The position numbers and the translations under genes were made by a program. Below the pieces are notes generated by a model, which was not told where the DNA came from, did not search any database, and saw only the letters and a list, made by a program, of their open reading frames with translations. From the NCBI GenBank assembly GCA_041695085.1, contig JBGFRO010000037.1:104832-168831 (forward strand): a stretch of DNA of 64,000 bases, read 5' to 3'. Below, in pieces: positions 38,526 to 47,733 of this stretch. Position 1 is the first letter of the stretch, and every line of letters begins with the position of its first letter. Source of the DNA: DYFT01 sp041695085 (GTDB lineage Bacteria; Bacteroidota; Ignavibacteria; UBA10030).

Positions 38526-38540
38526 GATCGGATGCTGACG

Positions 38541-39074
38541 TTACGCAGTGCGTTGTACCCACTCATCGGCTGTGAGTTCGTACTCGACCAAAACTTCCTC
38601 CTCTCCCCATTTGGGATAGTAAGTGTTGTGATATGTGCGGACATGCCGGAAGCCGAGTTTCTCTACCACGCGTTGCGAGGCGCGATTGTGTTCAAGGATG
38701 GGAGCGAAGATGCATTTGAACTTCATTTCATCAAAACCGATGGCGAGCGCCATACTGACGCCTGCGGTGGCATACCCCTTTCCCCAGTACGGAACGCCGA
38801 CCCAATAGCCGATCTCCACTCTCACTTTGTCGGAGGGAACGTTATTGAAGCCGCAGCATCCGACCAGTGTATCATTCCCGACCATGATGGCGTAGGCAAA
38901 TTCACGTCCTTCCAACCGGCGTGGTCCAAGTACCTGTTCAATCCACGACAAAGCGCCGTCTGCCGGGTAGGGGGAAGGGAGTGCGGTTGTTTCCACCACC
39001 AATGGGTGGGCGGCGAGCCGCTGGATCGCAGGCGCATGCTTCACGCTGACCGGTTCGATTGTGATGAGAGACAT
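38541..39074 (-). CDS. GNAT N-acetyltransferase (RimJ/RimL type)
   Basis: A 177-aa acetyltransferase. The acetyl-CoA loop is seen in GVPYWGKGYATAG and the late NRASQRVVEKLGFRHV block. The family includes ribosomal-protein and small-molecule acetyltransferases; the substrate is not predictable. It lies 15 bases upstream of the MOSC gene on the same strand and could be co-transcribed. Confidence 0.9.
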   Translation of the reverse strand: MSLITIEPVSVKHAPAIQRLAAHPLVVETTALPSPYPADGALSWIEQVLGPRRLEGREFAYAIMVGNDTLVGCCGFNNVPSDKVRVEIGYWVGVPYWGKGYATAGVSMALAIGFDEMKFKCIFAPILEHNRASQRVVEKLGFRHVRTYHNTYYPKWGEEEVLVEYELTADEWVQRTA

Positions 39075-39109
39075 ACGCTCCCCAAACCGCGAAACCTTGC
39101 CATCATGAT

Positions 39110-41686
39110 TTATTCGACCGTGCGTGCCGAGCTGGATCTGATGACCGATCCGAAAAAGATGCCATTGAGCAGTAATTTGTTCGTGCCAAACCAGAACGCT
39201 CGGAATACAAGATTGGGTGTCATCAAGATGACACGTCCATTCCGCGCCGCACTGACCATCACCGCGGCTGAATTCTGTAGTCGCTTCTCATAGCTTGCAT
39301 GGAGGTAGCCGCTGAGGAGCGGATTCCGTGTGAACATGACAGGCGTCGCGTACGGGTTTGGTGAAGGTTCAAGGAAGACGGAAGAAGCGAGAAATACGCT
39401 GAGAACCGAATCGGATAGCCCGAAGAGCAAAGGATGGGTCCTATCGTACCGCGTCTGAAATATTGCCCCCGGCATATTCAGTGCTCCTGTAAATCGCTCC
39501 TCCTCGGCGTAGACTCTCGGACTTGTCACGGAGTCGCGGCGCGCATCACGACGTAACGCTGCGTTCGCAATCTTGTTGTTTACTACCCACTCGACGGCCT
39601 GTTCGGTCGCAATGATCGTTCCTCCACTTTCCACCCAGCGCTTCAGTGACTCCACGGCGCTCGATTCTATGGTAGCGTACGTTCCACCGGCCATCACCAG
39701 GACGTTGTAACGACCTAAATCCGTTCTGCCGATCGAACTTGTTTCTATCAGACTTACTTTCATGCCCATGCGCTGATCAAGTAAGTGCCACACTTCTCCG
39801 ATGTCGGTTGCACTTGCGCCGGCTCCGACGACGAGCGCCGCCTCCGGCAGCCGGAGGGGGGCGAAATTCGCACTCCCAAGGTCGATGCCGTCCTTGCTGA
39901 GGCCCGTTGGGAGAGCATAGACATCGACGCCATCCAGTTGGGCCACTTCATTCAGCAGGGAATCGAGTCCCGCACGGGCAATCGTCTGGATGCCGATTGG
40001 AATCAGGATCGTTCCATAGTCGAATCGCTTTGCTGTGGAAGCGGTCGTCGCTTCAAAGGGTCGGGTTGCAACTTTGGCCTTGACGTTCTCTCTTAGCAAC
40101 CGATAGAGGGCTCGAGGAGCGTAATATTCCTTCCATTCGAACGCGAAAGCGTACACCGATTGGTGCCGTTGGAGCATCCCTCGTGCCGAGGATGCCGTAC
40201 GCACCCGTGCGCCGAGCAGGTCTCGAATGGAGTTCCGCACTTCGACATATGGAATATCGAACGCGTAAGGGAGTGTCCATGAAGAAACATCGTAGAACAG
40301 ACTATCCTCAAATTGTGTCCGTCGTTCGAAGAGCGAGGTGAGGAGACGGTATTGGGGCTGGCTGGTTGGAACAATAAATGCCTTCCCCGGTTCAAACACC
40401 TTTCCTTCCACGCGCGCCTCCCGTGCGATTTCGTAGACTTGAATCTGATGACGAAGGAGGATATCCAAAAGATGTTGATTTCGAGCACGGTCATGCGGCG
40501 TTCCGAAGATGTATCCTTTGATTGATGCCCGTTCCGCCTCACGAACGGCCGAGGCATAGAATTCGCGTTGATGCTCTAATAGCTCTGTCCGTAGTTCGAC
40601 AGCGCCTTCGAGCGTCGAGAGCGACGTTGTGAATTGGTTACGGATGGTGAATGGAAAGGTCAACTCTCCATGAACACTTTCCTGGACGTGACCGCGTGAG
40701 CTTGCCTGTTCAAATAGAATACCGATGCAGCCGGTGAGATCGGGATAGGACGATCCTTTGCCGATGTAGAAATCGTCGAACCCTTCTTTAGTATAGTACA
40801 GCGATCCGATTTTATCGAGCGCCTTCGCGTGGTAACGACCGATTGCTTCGGTGAGTTCGACGGTACGTCGTACCGCGAGAGGGTTGTTCCGTGAAGGGAC
40901 GCCGGGTTGAAAGAAGAACGTGGTGTTGGTTCCCATTTCATGATGGTCGGTCAGCACGTTCGGGCGCCATTGGTGATACAACTCCAGCCGACTCCTACTC
41001 TCGGGATGCTGAAGCGGCATCCAATCGCGATTCAAATCGAACCAGTAGTGGTTGGTCCTGCCGCCTGGCCAGACCTCGTTGTGCTCACGGTTTGCAGGAT
41101 CCCCCACAGGCTGCCTGCCTTTGTGCATATTCGCCCACGTTGCGAAGCGATTGAGGCCGTCGGGATTGATGGAGGGATTGAGCAGGATGATGGCTTCATT
41201 CAGTTGTTTCTCAATCCGCGGTCCCTGGGCCGCCGCAAGATAGTACGCGACAAGAACAGACGCATTGGCGCCGCTCGGCTCGTTGCCATGGACACTGTAT
41301 CCCATCCATACGACGACCGGCATGCCCTCCGTCTTGATGGTCGACGATGTCGATGGATCGGAGAGTGCGAGATGTTGTTCGCGAAGCGCCTGAATGTTTC
41401 TATGATTGTTCGGAGAGGTGATGGTGAGCAGCCACATCTCACGCTCTTCGTAGGTTCGTCCCATCGGCTCCATCGTAATGCGATCCGACGCCACATCGAG
41501 CGCTTTCAGATATCCGTGGATCTGTTCCGGCGTAAGATGCCACTCTCCCACCTGAAATCCGAAGTAGGAATCGGGAGTGGGAATCGCGGGATTATACTCC
41601 ACGTCGGGGGGTAGATAGTATCGCAATGGAACTTGTGCGGAGGTGTGAAACGTAACGAGTATCAGCAGAAGGAGGAGCAATCGCAC
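39110..41686 (-). CDS. M14 family zinc carboxypeptidase
   Basis: An 858-aa secreted peptidase. Signal peptide (LLLLLLILVTFHTSAQ) after a GTG start at 41686 preceded by AAAGGAG. The M14 core shows the zinc ligands in YSVHGNEPSG (His and Glu) and a downstream histidine-bearing region; substrate-binding NPSINPDGLNRF and FDLNRDWMPL are typical. The C-terminal 300 residues contain a glutamine-amidotransferase-like domain (YNVLVMAGGTYATIESSAVE), also seen in related Bacteroidota peptidases. No T9SS tail, so it is periplasmic or released another way. Confidence 0.88.
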   Translation of the reverse strand: MRLLLLLLILVTFHTSAQVPLRYYLPPDVEYNPAIPTPDSYFGFQVGEWHLTPEQIHGYLKALDVASDRITMEPMGRTYEEREMWLLTITSPNNHRNIQALREQHLALSDPSTSSTIKTEGMPVVVWMGYSVHGNEPSGANASVLVAYYLAAAQGPRIEKQLNEAIILLNPSINPDGLNRFATWANMHKGRQPVGDPANREHNEVWPGGRTNHYWFDLNRDWMPLQHPESRSRLELYHQWRPNVLTDHHEMGTNTTFFFQPGVPSRNNPLAVRRTVELTEAIGRYHAKALDKIGSLYYTKEGFDDFYIGKGSSYPDLTGCIGILFEQASSRGHVQESVHGELTFPFTIRNQFTTSLSTLEGAVELRTELLEHQREFYASAVREAERASIKGYIFGTPHDRARNQHLLDILLRHQIQVYEIAREARVEGKVFEPGKAFIVPTSQPQYRLLTSLFERRTQFEDSLFYDVSSWTLPYAFDIPYVEVRNSIRDLLGARVRTASSARGMLQRHQSVYAFAFEWKEYYAPRALYRLLRENVKAKVATRPFEATTASTAKRFDYGTILIPIGIQTIARAGLDSLLNEVAQLDGVDVYALPTGLSKDGIDLGSANFAPLRLPEAALVVGAGASATDIGEVWHLLDQRMGMKVSLIETSSIGRTDLGRYNVLVMAGGTYATIESSAVESLKRWVESGGTIIATEQAVEWVVNNKIANAALRRDARRDSVTSPRVYAEEERFTGALNMPGAIFQTRYDRTHPLLFGLSDSVLSVFLASSVFLEPSPNPYATPVMFTRNPLLSGYLHASYEKRLQNSAAVMVSAARNGRVILMTPNLVFRAFWFGTNKLLLNGIFFGSVIRSSSARTVE

Positions 41687-41806
41687 CTGATAAACTCCTT
41701 TCGACAGATGTTGAGGGAACGTGTGATAATCAAGCTGTGAGAATGTAATGACAATCCGAACGCGGCGCAACAATTGGGCTGTGGGTGGCCGATGCGAAAA
41801 GATCTT

Positions 41807-42280
41807 CTATGTCATCAATCTCTTGAGCAATTGAATCTGGCCTGCGTGATAAAGGTCGTGCGAAGCTATCCCCCGAATGGTTGCAGCGAGAGAGTACTCT
41901 TTCTTGGGGGAAAGCTTTGAAAGATCCGAGGGGGAGAGGCTCTCGACGGCCCGGCGAAGAAAGAGGTGCGTTTCTTCGAGGAGTTCGACATCCTTCTTCC
42001 ACTCCTCCCCTGCAAGAGTAACCGGACGCCGGAACCAGTTGCTGCCCTTCAGCGGAAATGATCCGCGCTTTTCGCCGGTGATGCGGCGGCGAACGGCGTA
42101 TTTCCAGTACGCGCAGTGCATCACAATCTCCCATATGTTGTGACGTTTCTTCGAGGGCCTCCAAGATGCTTCTTCAGCTGTCAGGCCGCGTATCGAGCCG
42201 CGTAAGTTTGTTCCATGCCACGACTTATGATCGTACGCCTCGTCGAGAAAGTGGAGAAGTTGCCGGATTTCCGCGTCCAT
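41807..42280 (-). CDS. DinB/YfiT-like metalloenzyme family protein
   Basis: A 157-aa four-helix-bundle protein of the DinB superfamily. The three metal-binding histidines appear to be in DHKSWHGTNL, IVMHCAYWKYA and SHDLYHAGQIQLL. Members include thiol-dependent transferases, but most are uncharacterised. It stands alone between the M14 peptidase and the THX gene. Confidence 0.85.
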   Translation of the reverse strand: MDAEIRQLLHFLDEAYDHKSWHGTNLRGSIRGLTAEEASWRPSKKRHNIWEIVMHCAYWKYAVRRRITGEKRGSFPLKGSNWFRRPVTLAGEEWKKDVELLEETHLFLRRAVESLSPSDLSKLSPKKEYSLAATIRGIASHDLYHAGQIQLLKRLMT

Positions 42281-42354
42281 CTGGTCTCCGTGGAGGTAGA
42301 AATGTGTGGTGCATCGTTTTGTTTCTTGACATCCCCCCGTGCTTTGAAACGGCG

Positions 42355-42381
42355 CAGGCGCCGGAGTTACCCCGGCGCCTG
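42355..42381 (-). terminator. Hairpin after the THX gene
   Basis: CAGGCGCCGG (42,355-42,364) and its exact complement (42,372-42,381) with a 7-base loop, six bases beyond the THX stop. The following bases on the minus strand (CGCCGTTTC) have only a short T run, so termination is likely but not certain. Confidence 0.55.
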
Positions 42382-42386
42382 TCGTG

Positions 42387-42500
42387 TCACTTCTTGATCG
42401 TTAGCGCTCCCTTCTTCGCTCCTCGCTTCTTTCGTCGAGTCTTTCCATACGTGCCTCGGAAAATCTTACCACGACGAGTTCGTTGATCACCTTTTCCCAT
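42387..42500 (-). CDS. 30S ribosomal protein THX
   Basis: A 37-codon gene, too short for routine gene calling. The product starts MGKGDQRTRRGKIFRGTYG and continues with KTRRKKRGAKKGALTIKK, matching the very basic bTHX proteins (MGKGDxxxRRGKIxxGxxG) known from Thermus, Bacteroidota and plastids, which sit in the head of the 30S subunit. An AAGGAG ribosome site lies six bases before the ATG at 42500, and a hairpin follows the stop. It is a single-gene unit. Confidence 0.88.
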   Translation of the reverse strand: MGKGDQRTRRGKIFRGTYGKTRRKKRGAKKGALTIKK

Positions 42501-42655
42501 GACGTGCTCCTTGCGATGAGTGGAATAGAATCAGTTTCGAATGCGTTCTCAAATTCGACGGTGACGAAGATACGAAGAGAATTTTGAAAAGAGAAGTTCA
42601 GTGATGTGCGAGTTCGAGATTTGGGGAATTCAGATGGTTTTCACGACACCAACGT

Positions 42656-42676
42656 GGGCGAGAAGGCTTCTCGCCC
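42656..42676 (-). terminator. Hairpin downstream of the PD40-amidohydrolase
   Basis: GGGCGAGAA (42,656-42,664) and TTCTCGCCC (42,668-42,676) form a 9-bp perfect stem with a 3-base loop about 90 bases after the amidohydrolase stop. There is no strong T tract. The rest of 42,501-42,767 shows no gene. Confidence 0.45.
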
Positions 42677-42767
42677 TACATTTTGGGCAGCCTCTCTTCC
42701 TGTCCTCGAATCTGCAAAATCATGTGCTCGATGCGTTCGATGGGGATCAGGGCATCGCGTCCTCGTC

Positions 42768-45700
42768 TCACTCCCAATAGAATGTTCCACGCTTGCGTGG
42801 ATGATTCCCGATCTCGTCCCCTGTCCACGCATCGTACATCCGGCCATTGAGAACCACATAGATGATCGACTCACTGTTCCGGATATCATCGAGCGGATTC
42901 TTCGCCATCACGACCAGGTCGGCAAGCTTGTCGACTTCCAATGATCCAAGGTCTTTGTCGAGGCCGATATACTGCGCCCCGTATAACGTTGCACACCGAA
43001 TCGCTTCCAGATGAGACATCCCGCCTTGTTGAAGCATCCAGAGTTCCCAGTGGGCTCCGAGTCCCTGCAATTGTCCGTGGGCTCCGAGCTGCACTTTGCC
43101 GCCGGCATCAAGAATTCTCTTCAGAGCCTTCGATGTTTCAACATGAAAATAATCATCTTCGCTTGCCATCGTACGCCGACGTGAACGCGCATTGACAATG
43201 GACGCGGGCGTGAAGGTCATCAACCGCTTGTTCTCCCACACATTGGTCTTCTGATACCAGTAATATTCTCCTGAAAGCCCCCCGTAGTTGACGATGAGCG
43301 TTGGTGTGAGTCCTGTTTTTGATTTTGAAATAAGCTGGACGACATCTTTGTAGAGGGGGGCGACCGGCAGATTGTGTTCCACGCCGGTATGACCATCTAA
43401 GATGTGCGTCATATTCCAGAAAAAGGTGGACCCACCCTCTGGAACGACCATCATCGAAAGGCGGCGCGCTGCTTCCACGATCTGCTGTCGCTGGTCGCGT
43501 CGTGGTTGGTTGTAACTCTTCACACTGAATGCCCCAACGGCTTTCAATCGACGGAGGTGTGACATCGCATCTTCAAAATTGTTGACGATGGCTTTGAAGG
43601 ACCCTTCCGCACCATATAAGATCGTACCGGTGGAGTAGAGGCGCGGGCCCACCATCAACCCCGCTTTGATCATCTCTGAATTGTAGAACACATAGTCGGT
43701 CGATGCCGAAGGATCGTGCATGGTTGTGACGCCGAAAGCGAGATTCGCATAATAAGCCCAGTTGGTTTGTGGAGACCAGTCCCCAAAATTCGCGTGAGCG
43801 TGAACGTCGATGATGCCCGGCATGATGGTGTGTCCCGACACATCGATGCGCCGCGCGTCTGGAGGGATCGTTACACTGCCGGAAGGTCCAACAGCCTTGA
43901 TGCGGTTCCGTTCAATTACAATCGTTCCATTTGGAATGACTTCATCCCCCCGCATGGTAATGAGAGTGGCACCGGTGAGAGCAAGTGAGCCGGTAGGATT
44001 GTCGGTTGTTGCTTGAAAGCCTATGTGTATTCCCACCGTGTCGGGCTTGTCCTGAATCGTATCGGGAGCGCCGGGGACGAAGGTGAACGTCTGTGTGAGG
44101 TCGCGCGAAAAGAGTTCCGGACCAAGGGACCAATACAGACGCTTGCTATCGGCAGACCAGTTCAGATACGTTCCGGCGTCTCGTGTCAGCTTCTTCATAG
44201 GGTAGTCAGAGACAGTAGGACCGATGTTCACGGCCTGTCCGGTTGCAGGGAAGACGGCGATGTAAGCCTGATAACGCTCGACGAGGGCGACCCACTGTTC
44301 GTCCGGAGACGGAACGATCTGTTGCGCGTTGTCGGAAAGCAGATGAACGCGCCGGTCTTCACCTTTGAGTCCGATACTATACAGCGCCACTTTCTCCCCC
44401 TCGTTTCCCACTAAGAAAATCCGCTCACCGCTCTTTGTGAAGCGAGGACGCGAACCGGATTCAGAGATCAACTGCGGAGCACCCCCTTCCGCTGGTATCC
44501 AGTAGACGCCGGTTTCTTTGCTGTAGAGGGGACCGCGAAAGCCATCCGCACCGATTTTTCTGTAGACAATCTTTTTGCCGTCGTGCGAATAGGATGGTTC
44601 GATGTACGTCCCCTTGGCGGTCGTCAACTTGGTTTGGTTCTTGCCATCGAGTTGAATCTTCGTGATCGTTCCCCTTTCCACATCATTCCACGTCGCATAG
44701 ACGATCCATTTCCCGTCAGGTGACCAGGAAGGGTAGATTTCGAGATTCTTTTCGTCTCTGGTCAGTCGCTTCGGGGTGCCGTTGGGGAGCGGACGAATCC
44801 ACAGCTTGCCGAGGGAGGAGTAGACGACCATTTTCTGATCGGGAGAGACCGTCGCCCACCGCAACATCTTCACGTCGAACTTCTCCGGCGCAACGGCTTG
44901 TATGAATCGAACCGCGTCCGTTATGCGTTGCTTCACGTTCGCTCGAAAGGGAATCTGCTTCGCTTGCTTCGTGGCAACATCGACATTCCAGATCTTACCC
45001 TTTGCCCAGATGACGATGTTCTTGTTGTCGGGCGTCCACGAGAAGCCCGGATAGACGCCGAAGATTGCCCACGCCTCTTGTTGATCGTGGTCGAGCTCCT
45101 CGTAGATCGGAGTTTCCTTACCACTTTCCATATCGTAAGTGAAGAGCACCGTCTTGATACCAACGCGGCGGACGAAGGCCATTGTTTTGCCGTCACGCGA
45201 AAGTTGAGGCCGCGCCGATCCGCCCGCACTGCTGATAAACGTCTCGGTCTTACCGGTTTCGCGATCAAGTCGACGAATCGCATAGATTACTCCATGCGGA
45301 TTTTTGTTGTATTCAAACATCCCGCTCGGTGTAACATCCTCACTCCAATAAAGGTAGCGACCATCGGGTGAAATGGCAGGTTCGCCGGCATCCTGTTGCC
45401 AGTTGCGGCGTTTGGTCAACTGCAGGCCGTTGCCCCCACCGATGTGGTAGAGCCACATTTCGCCGGCGCCAAGCGACCGTGTGTTGCGATAATGCTTGCG
45501 ACCGATGAGATACATGCCATCCGGCGTCCAGATGCCGTTGTTGACCTGGCGTTCCTTCTCTTTCGTGATCTGCTTGAGATTCTTCCCGTCGATGTCCATG
45601 ATCCAAAGGTTGTCAAGACCGTCGCGGTCGCTTGTGAACGAGATTTTTTTGCCGTCCGGACTGAATCGCGGTTGCACATCGTAGCCGGTGCCAGACGTGA

Positions 45701-45986
45701 GTTGTTTCGCCTCACCGCCGGTGGAGGAGAGAAGATAGATGTCGCCAACAAGATCAAACACGATCCATTTTCCGTCGGGACTCACATCAACCGTCATCCA
45801 GGTTCCTTCGTCGGTCTCAAATTCCACGTCGATGCCCGGACCGTGATGGGCAGTAACGTCCCATTTGTCCTCTTTTTTCGGGGCTTCCTTCTTCGTTGTA
45901 TCGTTCTTTGCGGTTTCGGCGGAGACAAGAGACGTGCCGAGGAGAATCGTGAATGAGAAAAGCAACCACGTTTTTGGGTAGCGCAT
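42768..45986 (-). CDS. PD40-propeller/amidohydrolase fusion protein
   Basis: A 1072-aa exported protein. Signal peptide (LLFSFTILLGTSLVSAE), a Lys/Glu-rich spacer, then TolB-like PD40 repeats (VSPDGKWIVFDLVGDIYLLS, QPRFSPDGKKISFTSDRDG) to about residue 690. A metal-dependent amidohydrolase follows, with MPGIIDVHAHANFGDW (HxH ligands) and later ligands in GVEHNLP and QLGAHGQ. ATG 45986 follows GAAAGGAG. The fusion is common in Bacteroidota and relatives; the substrate is unknown. Confidence 0.9.
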   Translation of the reverse strand: MRYPKTWLLFSFTILLGTSLVSAETAKNDTTKKEAPKKEDKWDVTAHHGPGIDVEFETDEGTWMTVDVSPDGKWIVFDLVGDIYLLSSTGGEAKQLTSGTGYDVQPRFSPDGKKISFTSDRDGLDNLWIMDIDGKNLKQITKEKERQVNNGIWTPDGMYLIGRKHYRNTRSLGAGEMWLYHIGGGNGLQLTKRRNWQQDAGEPAISPDGRYLYWSEDVTPSGMFEYNKNPHGVIYAIRRLDRETGKTETFISSAGGSARPQLSRDGKTMAFVRRVGIKTVLFTYDMESGKETPIYEELDHDQQEAWAIFGVYPGFSWTPDNKNIVIWAKGKIWNVDVATKQAKQIPFRANVKQRITDAVRFIQAVAPEKFDVKMLRWATVSPDQKMVVYSSLGKLWIRPLPNGTPKRLTRDEKNLEIYPSWSPDGKWIVYATWNDVERGTITKIQLDGKNQTKLTTAKGTYIEPSYSHDGKKIVYRKIGADGFRGPLYSKETGVYWIPAEGGAPQLISESGSRPRFTKSGERIFLVGNEGEKVALYSIGLKGEDRRVHLLSDNAQQIVPSPDEQWVALVERYQAYIAVFPATGQAVNIGPTVSDYPMKKLTRDAGTYLNWSADSKRLYWSLGPELFSRDLTQTFTFVPGAPDTIQDKPDTVGIHIGFQATTDNPTGSLALTGATLITMRGDEVIPNGTIVIERNRIKAVGPSGSVTIPPDARRIDVSGHTIMPGIIDVHAHANFGDWSPQTNWAYYANLAFGVTTMHDPSASTDYVFYNSEMIKAGLMVGPRLYSTGTILYGAEGSFKAIVNNFEDAMSHLRRLKAVGAFSVKSYNQPRRDQRQQIVEAARRLSMMVVPEGGSTFFWNMTHILDGHTGVEHNLPVAPLYKDVVQLISKSKTGLTPTLIVNYGGLSGEYYWYQKTNVWENKRLMTFTPASIVNARSRRRTMASEDDYFHVETSKALKRILDAGGKVQLGAHGQLQGLGAHWELWMLQQGGMSHLEAIRCATLYGAQYIGLDKDLGSLEVDKLADLVVMAKNPLDDIRNSESIIYVVLNGRMYDAWTGDEIGNHPRKRGTFYWE

Positions 45987-46188
45987 ACGGAGCTCCTTTC
46001 GATGAGTCTGGTCTTGAAGTGGCACAACTTAAGGAGAGGAGTATCTCAATGCAAGACTTTTGTGTCATCTTTTCAAGGACGGAATTGGAATTCAAACAGG
46101 TTCTTGGTACTTTCGCACCGTACCCTTCCGAACGACTTTTCTTTGAATGAGCTGTGTGTGTGGAAGATTCTCTTGGAATTCTTGTCAA

Positions 46189-46297
46189 ACTTTCCGAAGG
46201 CTGAGGGGGAGAATGGTCGAATCTTCGGAAGGTTTTCAAGGTATTTCTGTCGAACCTTTCGAAGGCGAAGGAAAAGACATTAAGAACCTTCGGAAGG
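46189..46297. promoter_or_regulatory. Four near-palindromic CCTTCGGAAGG-type boxes
   Basis: Variants of CCTTCGGAAGG occur at 46,189-46,200 (CTTTCCGAAGG), 46,222-46,232 (TCTTCGGAAGG), 46,255-46,265 (CCTTTCGAAGG) and 46,287-46,297 (CCTTCGGAAGG), spaced about 32-33 bases apart, roughly three helical turns. They fill the region just upstream of the lhgO-like gene and behind the divergent amidohydrolase. They could be operator sites for one dimeric regulator or a small repeat family. Confidence 0.5.
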
Positions 46298-46310
46298 GAA
46301 ATGGAGGAAC

Positions 46311-47426
46311 ATGCCAGATTTCGAAATCACGATCATTGGCGCAGGGGTTGTCGGTTTGGCGATTGCTGCGAGATTGTCCGAGCGGCATCTGAATCTTGTC
46401 GTGTTGGAAAAAAATGAGAAGTATGGCCTTGAGACATCAAGCCGGAACAGCGAGGTTATTCACGCTGGCATCTATTATCCGCCGGGCTCACTGAAAGCCC
46501 GCCTTTGCGTTCAGGGACGAGAGGAGTTGTACCACGTCTGTCGGACGCACAACATTGCCCATCGACAAATCACAAAACTGATCACGGCGACCTCGCTGGA
46601 GGAGCTTCCGAAGTTGGAAGCCATTTACCGCAACGGTCGAGACAATGGCGTTCCTCTCGAACTGCTCGACCGCGAAGCGACGTGGATGCTCGAGCCGAAC
46701 ATCCAAACGGTGGGAGCGATCTTTTCCCCCCTCACGGGCATCATCAGTGTACACGAGTTAATGGATTATCTCTATCATACTGCGCTTCGGCAAGGGGCGA
46801 CCGTCCAACATCATTGTGAAGTGGTCGGGATAGAATTTTCGGGTCGCGAGTACTCTCTCGAGATCGATGAACACGGTCATCGATCGTTCATCACATCAGA
46901 GAAAGTTATCAATGCTGCCGGCTTGTTCGCCGATCGCGTGGCAGCGATGACGGGAATCGATATCGATAAAGCCGGTTATCGACAGTACTTTGCCAAAGGG
47001 TCATACTTTGCAGTCGCACCGTCGAAGTCGAAGGTTGTTTCGCGGCTCATCTATCCTGTTCCGTTAAACGAGGGGCTGGGGGTACACGCGTTGCTTGATT
47101 GGGGTGGGAGGTTGAAGTTCGGTCCCGACGTCGAATATCTTGATGACAACAGGATTGACTATACCGTCGCCGAGCAGAAGCGGGAAGCGTTTGGCAATGC
47201 CATTCGTCGTATCGTTCCAATGATTCGGGACGAGGATTTGAGTCCCGATATGGCGGGAATTCGTCCGAAGCTACAAAAGAAAGGCGACCCCCCGCGCGAT
47301 TTTGTCATTGCGCACGAGCGCGAACGACGGCTGGAGGGGTTCGTGAATCTTGTTGGCATCGATTCTCCGGGGCTGACCTCGGCCCTGGCAATCGCGAGAT
47401 ACGTGGAGGGATTGCTGTACGATTAG
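46311..47426 (+). CDS. lhgO: L-2-hydroxyglutarate oxidase-like FAD oxidoreductase
   Basis: A 371-aa FAD-dependent oxidase/dehydrogenase of the DAO superfamily. The dinucleotide motif is IIGAGVVGLAIAARL; ETSSRNSEVIHAGIYYPPGS is the LhgO-type FAD/substrate segment, with VINAAGLFADRVA and a C-terminal GIDSPGLTSALAIARYV. LhgO returns L-2-hydroxyglutarate to 2-oxoglutarate. GGAGGA lies just before the ATG at 46311. The upstream region carries four CCTTCGGAAGG-type boxes that may control it. Confidence 0.87.
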   Translation: MPDFEITIIGAGVVGLAIAARLSERHLNLVVLEKNEKYGLETSSRNSEVIHAGIYYPPGSLKARLCVQGREELYHVCRTHNIAHRQITKLITATSLEELPKLEAIYRNGRDNGVPLELLDREATWMLEPNIQTVGAIFSPLTGIISVHELMDYLYHTALRQGATVQHHCEVVGIEFSGREYSLEIDEHGHRSFITSEKVINAAGLFADRVAAMTGIDIDKAGYRQYFAKGSYFAVAPSKSKVVSRLIYPVPLNEGLGVHALLDWGGRLKFGPDVEYLDDNRIDYTVAEQKREAFGNAIRRIVPMIRDEDLSPDMAGIRPKLQKKGDPPRDFVIAHERERRLEGFVNLVGIDSPGLTSALAIARYVEGLLYD

Positions 47427-47733
47427 ATTGGAGCTGATACCTCACGAACTTCGTTGCTTGATGTTCATTCAACCCTTGCAGGGTTGATGGTTTGTCTTTG
47501 TTCATTCTATTCCAGGATGGTCCTCAGACTTCGACCCGTCGGTCTCGTCAGACCGTCGAGGTCTGCTTGCCTCGCTCTGTTCAGCGGAGCGGATTGGACG
47601 GGCGGAGCGAGGCGAGCGTCCTCCCGTACATTGTGTACGGTCTCCGATTAAGATCTATAAACAGGATCTCGGTCGCTTTTCTTGCGACGTTCCCAAGACC
47701 GAAAAAGAGAAGCCGAAGAGGAGCAGAGTTCAT
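47427..47733. other. Gene-free stretch with three hairpins
   Basis: Convergent intergenic region. Inverted repeats are CAACCC/GGGTTG at 47,470-47,486 (likely terminator for lhgO, followed by TGGTTTGTCTTTG), CGGTCT/AGACCG near 47,540-47,555, and GCCTCGCTC/GAGCGAGGC at 47,569-47,577 and 47,605-47,613. No coding sequence is supported. Confidence 0.6.
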
